DNA of 64,000 bases from Sulfurimonas sp. HSL3-1 (GTDB taxonomy: Bacteria > Campylobacterota > Campylobacteria > Campylobacterales > Sulfurimonadaceae), in NCBI RefSeq assembly GCF_039645995.1, contig NZ_CP147920.1, forward strand, positions 1,798,001-1,862,000, in the 5' to 3' direction. A model generated the notes under the pieces. That model did not search any database and was not told the DNA's origin. It worked only from the letters and a program-made list of their open reading frames with translations. Below, one piece after another: positions 61,240 through 64,000 of the stretch. A program made the translations under genes and the position numbers. Every line of letters begins with the position of its first letter. Position 1 is the stretch's first letter.

Positions 61240-61273
61240 TCGCGAAAATTTTCAACAATTAGAGGATTAATGC

Positions 61274-61945
61274 ATGCGCATTTTGATCATTGAAGATGAG
61301 ATCACACTCAATAAAACTCTGGCCGAAGGGCTCAAAGAGTTTGGATACCAGAGCGACGTCGTCGAAACCCTCAAAGACGGTGAATACTACCTCGATATCC
61401 GCAACTATGACCTGATTCTGATGGACTGGATGCTCCCTGACGGCAACAGCATCGACATTATTCCCGACATCAAGGCCAACACACCGAAAACGGCCGTCGT
61501 CGTCCTCTCCGCCCGCGACGACAACGAGAGCGAGATCGCCGCGCTGCGTGCCGGTGCGGACGACTTCATCCGCAAACCGTTCGACTTCGACGTCCTCGTC
61601 GCACGCCTGGAAGCCCGCCTGCGCTTCGGCGGCAGCAACATCATCGAGATCGAAGACCTGATCATCAACCCTGAAGAAGAGAAGATCATCTACAAAGAGA
61701 AAGAGATAGAACTCAAGGGCAAACCGTTCGAGGTCCTGACGCACCTGGCGCGCCACCGCGACCAGATCGTTTCCAAAGAGCAGCTGCTTGACGCTATCTG
61801 GGAAGAGCCCGAACTCGTCACCCCGAACGTCATCGAGGTCGCGATCAACCAGATCCGCCAGAAGATGGACAAACCCCTTAACATCACAACCATCGAGACC
61901 GTACGCCGCCGCGGATACCGTTTTTGTTTTCCGAAAGAAGCATAA
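61274..61945 (+). CDS. cosR: OmpR-type response regulator of the CosR/HsrA group
   Basis: 223 residues. The receiver has acidic pocket residues in LIIEDE, phospho-acceptor D51 in LILMDWMLPDG, a Ser in VVVLSARD and the Lys of FIRKPF. The output winged helix carries IEDLIINPEEEKIIYKEKEIELKGKPFE, then HLARHRDQIVSKEQLLDAIWEEPE and VRRRGYRFC. From memory, that second half is nearly the same as HP1043 (HsrA) and Cj0355c (CosR), which are also 223-224 residues but lack a usable phospho-Asp. The plsY-folB neighbours agree. Homologues control oxidative-stress and core metabolic genes. Confidence 0.9.
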   Translation: MRILIIEDEITLNKTLAEGLKEFGYQSDVVETLKDGEYYLDIRNYDLILMDWMLPDGNSIDIIPDIKANTPKTAVVVLSARDDNESEIAALRAGADDFIRKPFDFDVLVARLEARLRFGGSNIIEIEDLIINPEEEKIIYKEKEIELKGKPFEVLTHLARHRDQIVSKEQLLDAIWEEPELVTPNVIEVAINQIRQKMDKPLNITTIETVRRRGYRFCFPKEA

Positions 61946-63231
61946 GGAACCGTTTCCTCATTCAGCTGATCGTCGCTTCGGCGGCGCTGCTGATCATCTT
62001 CTCCTCCATTCTCTACTTCTATATCCGACAGAACATCTACGACGAGAAACAGCATGAGATGCTGCAGTTCGCCAAGAACATCACCGAGTTCCAATCCCTC
62101 TCCGATACGATGAGCAATGACACCGACGCCCTGCTGGGCGTCAGCGTGGAGCTGATCTTCTACGATGCTTCCGGCGACGAACCGCACTTTTTTGACGACA
62201 GCAGCAACGGCCGCGACTACCTGGTCCTCCTCTACCCCTTCGAGCAGGCGCAGAAAACCTATCTCAAGGTCTCCAAAGACATCAGCACGATGAAGAAGCT
62301 GCTCAAAAAGATCCTGCGTTCGATCTTTATCATCAACGCTATCGGCTTCTTCATCATCGTCCTGTACGCCATCGCCCTCTCCAAGATGCTCACCATCCCC
62401 ATCCGGCAGCTCAGCCACCGCCTGGCCAATATGAACGAGCACCTGGTCCGTCCGATCCGCGTCGAGCATCTGCCCGAGGAGTTCGAACCCCTCGGCGTCA
62501 CGATCAACCGCCTCCTGGCGCGGATCCAGAACTTCGTCAAGTACCAAAAAGAGCTCTTTATCGGCGCGGCGCATGAGCTCAAAACGCCTCTGGCCGTCAT
62601 CAAGCTCAAGAACCAGGTCACCCTGATCAAAAAGCGCTCACCCGAAGAGTATATCGAGGCGATTAAAAAGACCAACGAGACCGTCGACGAGATGAACAAG
62701 ATCGTGGCCGACATTCTCAATATCGGCCGCCAGGAGGGTGCGCAGCTCGAAGCACCGGTGCGCCGGGACATCATCGACATGCTCCGGCGCAAAGGGGAGG
62801 ATTTTGCGCTGCTGGCCCGGGCCGAGCAGAAAACGCTCGAATACGATCTCCAGCCCGAATCGTATGAAGCGACGATCCAGGAGGGACTGCTCAACCAGAT
62901 CCTGCAGAACTTCCTTCAAAACGCCGTTAAATTCACCCCCGAAGGGCGCAAGGTCACCTTCACCAGCCGCGCAGAGGGTGAGGATCTCATTATCCGGGTG
63001 ATCGACGAAGGGTGCGGGATCGACGACAGCGTCGACCTCTTCGCCCCCTTCAAACGCCTTGGGACCAAATCCGGCGTCGGACTGGGACTCTTCCTGGCCA
63101 AAAGCGCCGCCGACGCCATGGGAGCGGAGATCACGCTGCGCAACCGTACCGACGGCGTCGACGGAACGGAGGCGACGCTGGTCCTGCGCGCCAAACTCTG
63201 CTGTCCCCTTCCCCAGCAGAAGAAAAAATAG
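61924..63231 (+). CDS. sensor histidine kinase paired with the CosR-type regulator
   Basis: 435 residues from TTG 61924, overlapping the regulator by 22 bases; no ATG is available near. Membrane helices lie at about 10-33 and 129-150 with a short periplasmic loop, followed by a HAMP-like linker. The H-box is IGAAHELKTPLAVIKLKNQ. The ATPase domain has the N-box LQNFLQNAVKFTPEG, DEGCGI and GVGLGLFLAKSAADAMG. All catalytic boxes are intact. It resembles ArsS-type kinases. In the pathogens the homologous regulator is an orphan, so this kinase is the notable part of the locus. Confidence 0.92.
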   Translation: MFSERSIRNRFLIQLIVASAALLIIFSSILYFYIRQNIYDEKQHEMLQFAKNITEFQSLSDTMSNDTDALLGVSVELIFYDASGDEPHFFDDSSNGRDYLVLLYPFEQAQKTYLKVSKDISTMKKLLKKILRSIFIINAIGFFIIVLYAIALSKMLTIPIRQLSHRLANMNEHLVRPIRVEHLPEEFEPLGVTINRLLARIQNFVKYQKELFIGAAHELKTPLAVIKLKNQVTLIKKRSPEEYIEAIKKTNETVDEMNKIVADILNIGRQEGAQLEAPVRRDIIDMLRRKGEDFALLARAEQKTLEYDLQPESYEATIQEGLLNQILQNFLQNAVKFTPEGRKVTFTSRAEGEDLIIRVIDEGCGIDDSVDLFAPFKRLGTKSGVGLGLFLAKSAADAMGAEITLRNRTDGVDGTEATLVLRAKLCCPLPQQKKK

Positions 63232-63349
63232 GGCACTATTCCTCCCCCTTTTTATCACGAAATCTAATCTGAATGACACCTTTGCGGCGAATGCTTTGCA
63301 CTTCAAACTCGCCAAAGGTTTCTTCTGCTATAACTCGCAATTAAATTAC

Positions 63350-63365
63350 TGACGCGAGCGCGTCA
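63350..63365 (+). promoter_or_regulatory. inverted repeat upstream of the ferredoxin gene
   Basis: TGACGCG-AG-CGCGTCA, perfect 7-base arms, 15 bases before the ferredoxin ATG and just after a TATAAC box (near 63329). It overlaps the likely transcript start, so it may be an operator or a leader hairpin. Confidence 0.4.
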
Positions 63366-63379
63366 CAAACGAGGTATGT

Positions 63380-63637
63380 ATGTCCCTGCTGATCAACGAT
63401 GAGTGTATCGCCTGCGATGCCTGTAGAGAAGAGTGCCCGACCGAAGCAATCGAAGAGGGGGATCCGATCTACATCATCGACCCCGACCGCTGTACCGAAT
63501 GTGTCGGTACTTACGATGAACCGGCGTGTATCGCCGTCTGCCCGGTCGACTGTATCGTCCCGGACAAAGACAACGTTGAAACCGTAGCTGAACTGAAATT
63601 CAAACACGACCAGATCATGGCCGAGTACGAGGACTGA
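63380..63637 (+). CDS. 2[4Fe-4S] ferredoxin (YfhL-like)
   Basis: 85 residues. The first cluster motif is CIACDACREECP and the second is CTECVGTYDEPACIAVCPVDC, with the long CX8C spacing typical of YfhL/Alvin-type ferredoxins. These have very low potentials. GAGG lies upstream of the ATG. In this phylum such ferredoxins serve oxoacid oxidoreductases of the reductive TCA cycle; none lies in this window. Monocistronic. Confidence 0.95.
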   Translation: MSLLINDECIACDACREECPTEAIEEGDPIYIIDPDRCTECVGTYDEPACIAVCPVDCIVPDKDNVETVAELKFKHDQIMAEYED

Positions 63638-63670
63638 TTCCGCTACGCCTTCCTATTTGCGCCGGGCGCC

Positions 63671-64000
63671 CTAGCGCTTGTGCGTCTGCAACGCCGCTGA
63701 CGCGCGTCTGCTCTTCAACACGAAATAGCCCCATAACGTCACCCCGTATCCGAAAATACTCAGCATGACGACCCCCACGGTCACAGACTCGAACAGTGCC
63801 TTATGTGCAAAACTGTCGGGGATCATATGCACGAGGATAATGGATAGCGCCCCCTTCATGCCGCTGAAGGTCAGAATGAACCACCCCTCGAAGCCTACCG
63901 GTTTGATCAGATTGAAACGGTGGCCGAAAAGGGCGAATTTTGCCATGGAGAGTGCACGGATCATCGTCGTCGCGGCGAACATCGCAAGAATCTCGTAACG
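63671..64000 (-). CDS. Na+/H+ antiporter, CPA1/NhaP type (C-terminal part)
   Basis: 110 residues visible; the frame runs open to the window edge, so the start is outside. Hydrophobic helices include FILTFSGMKGALSIILVHMIP, where SGMKGALS matches the conserved S/W-x-G-x-R/K-GA-S segment of CPA1 exchangers. A short basic tail ends the protein (KSRRASAALQTHKR). It should exchange Na+ or K+ for H+ across the inner membrane. Confidence 0.8.
   Translation of the reverse strand, partial: RYEILAMFAATTMIRALSMAKFALFGHRFNLIKPVGFEGWFILTFSGMKGALSIILVHMIPDSFAHKALFESVTVGVVMLSIFGYGVTLWGYFVLKSRRASAALQTHKR

Overview
The window is a GC-rich, densely coding bacterial chromosome segment with no phage, IS element or CRISPR array. 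Several things point to Campylobacterota (the former Epsilonproteobacteria), probably a free-living Sulfurimonas-like lineage. These are the gene order fabZ-lpxA-clpX-mreB-mreC-(OM protein)-carB, the order plsY-folB-cosR/hsrA, a UPF0323 lipoprotein beside a YgiC-like ATP-grasp enzyme, histidine kinases with the HQWRQPLN box, and the look of the 16S gene. The base composition is GC-rich compared with the familiar AT-rich members of that phylum. Only the rRNA operon and a few spacers are AT-rich.

Layout. 1-4.9 kb: tail of an unidentified gene, an outer-membrane protein, a DMT-family exporter, a DUF6544-like membrane protein, a zinc-binding (CZB) diguanylate cyclase and a thiol peroxidase with a signal peptide. 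5.1-15.5 kb (minus strand): an acetate-use locus. In order of transcription it holds a Cache-domain histidine kinase and OmpR-type regulator, an OprD-like porin, a DUF485 protein, the acetate symporter ActP, a cNMP/CBS/DUF294 nucleotidyltransferase, a DEDDh exonuclease and acetyl-CoA synthetase. 15.7-24 kb (plus): a second beta-barrel protein, cyclophilin, QueH, then a three-gene sensory module (YfiR-like periplasmic protein, TonB-dependent receptor, PAS histidine kinase). 24.1-34.8 kb (plus): housekeeping genes fabZ to carB, a short YrdC/Sua5-like protein, the UPF0323 lipoprotein and a glutathionylspermidine-synthase-like enzyme. 35.4-37 kb: a copper-delivery operon (PCuAC, a FixH/YtkA-like membrane protein, SCO). 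37-41 kb (minus): AI-2E-type permease, a lone DppC-like permease, Ung and a FadL-type channel.

41.6-46.7 kb (minus): a complete rRNA operon (16S, tRNA-Ile, tRNA-Ala, 23S, 5S) with a perfect-consensus promoter and flanking inverted repeats that would form processing stems. 47-56 kb (minus): a tightly packed ten-gene run lpxC-tsaB-thrB-ylxR-infB-rbfA-rimP-ribD-ubiE-xseA. 56-60.1 kb (minus): nadA-nadC-DHH phosphoesterase-M23 peptidase. 60.2-64 kb (plus): plsY-folB, then a CosR/HsrA-type regulator with its own histidine kinase, a 2[4Fe-4S] ferredoxin, and the end of a Na+/H+ antiporter on the minus strand.

Main points of interest. (1) The CosR/HsrA-type regulator keeps a phosphorylatable Asp and sits beside a kinase, whereas the well-studied pathogen forms are atypical orphans. 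(2) A roughly 80-bp intergenic element occurs twice, 27 kb apart, with a conserved nested stem-loop plan. (3) A YfiR-TonB receptor-histidine kinase module has no diguanylate cyclase. (4) A DUF294 nucleotidyltransferase and exonuclease of unknown role are coupled to acetate activation. (5) A thiol peroxidase appears to be exported.
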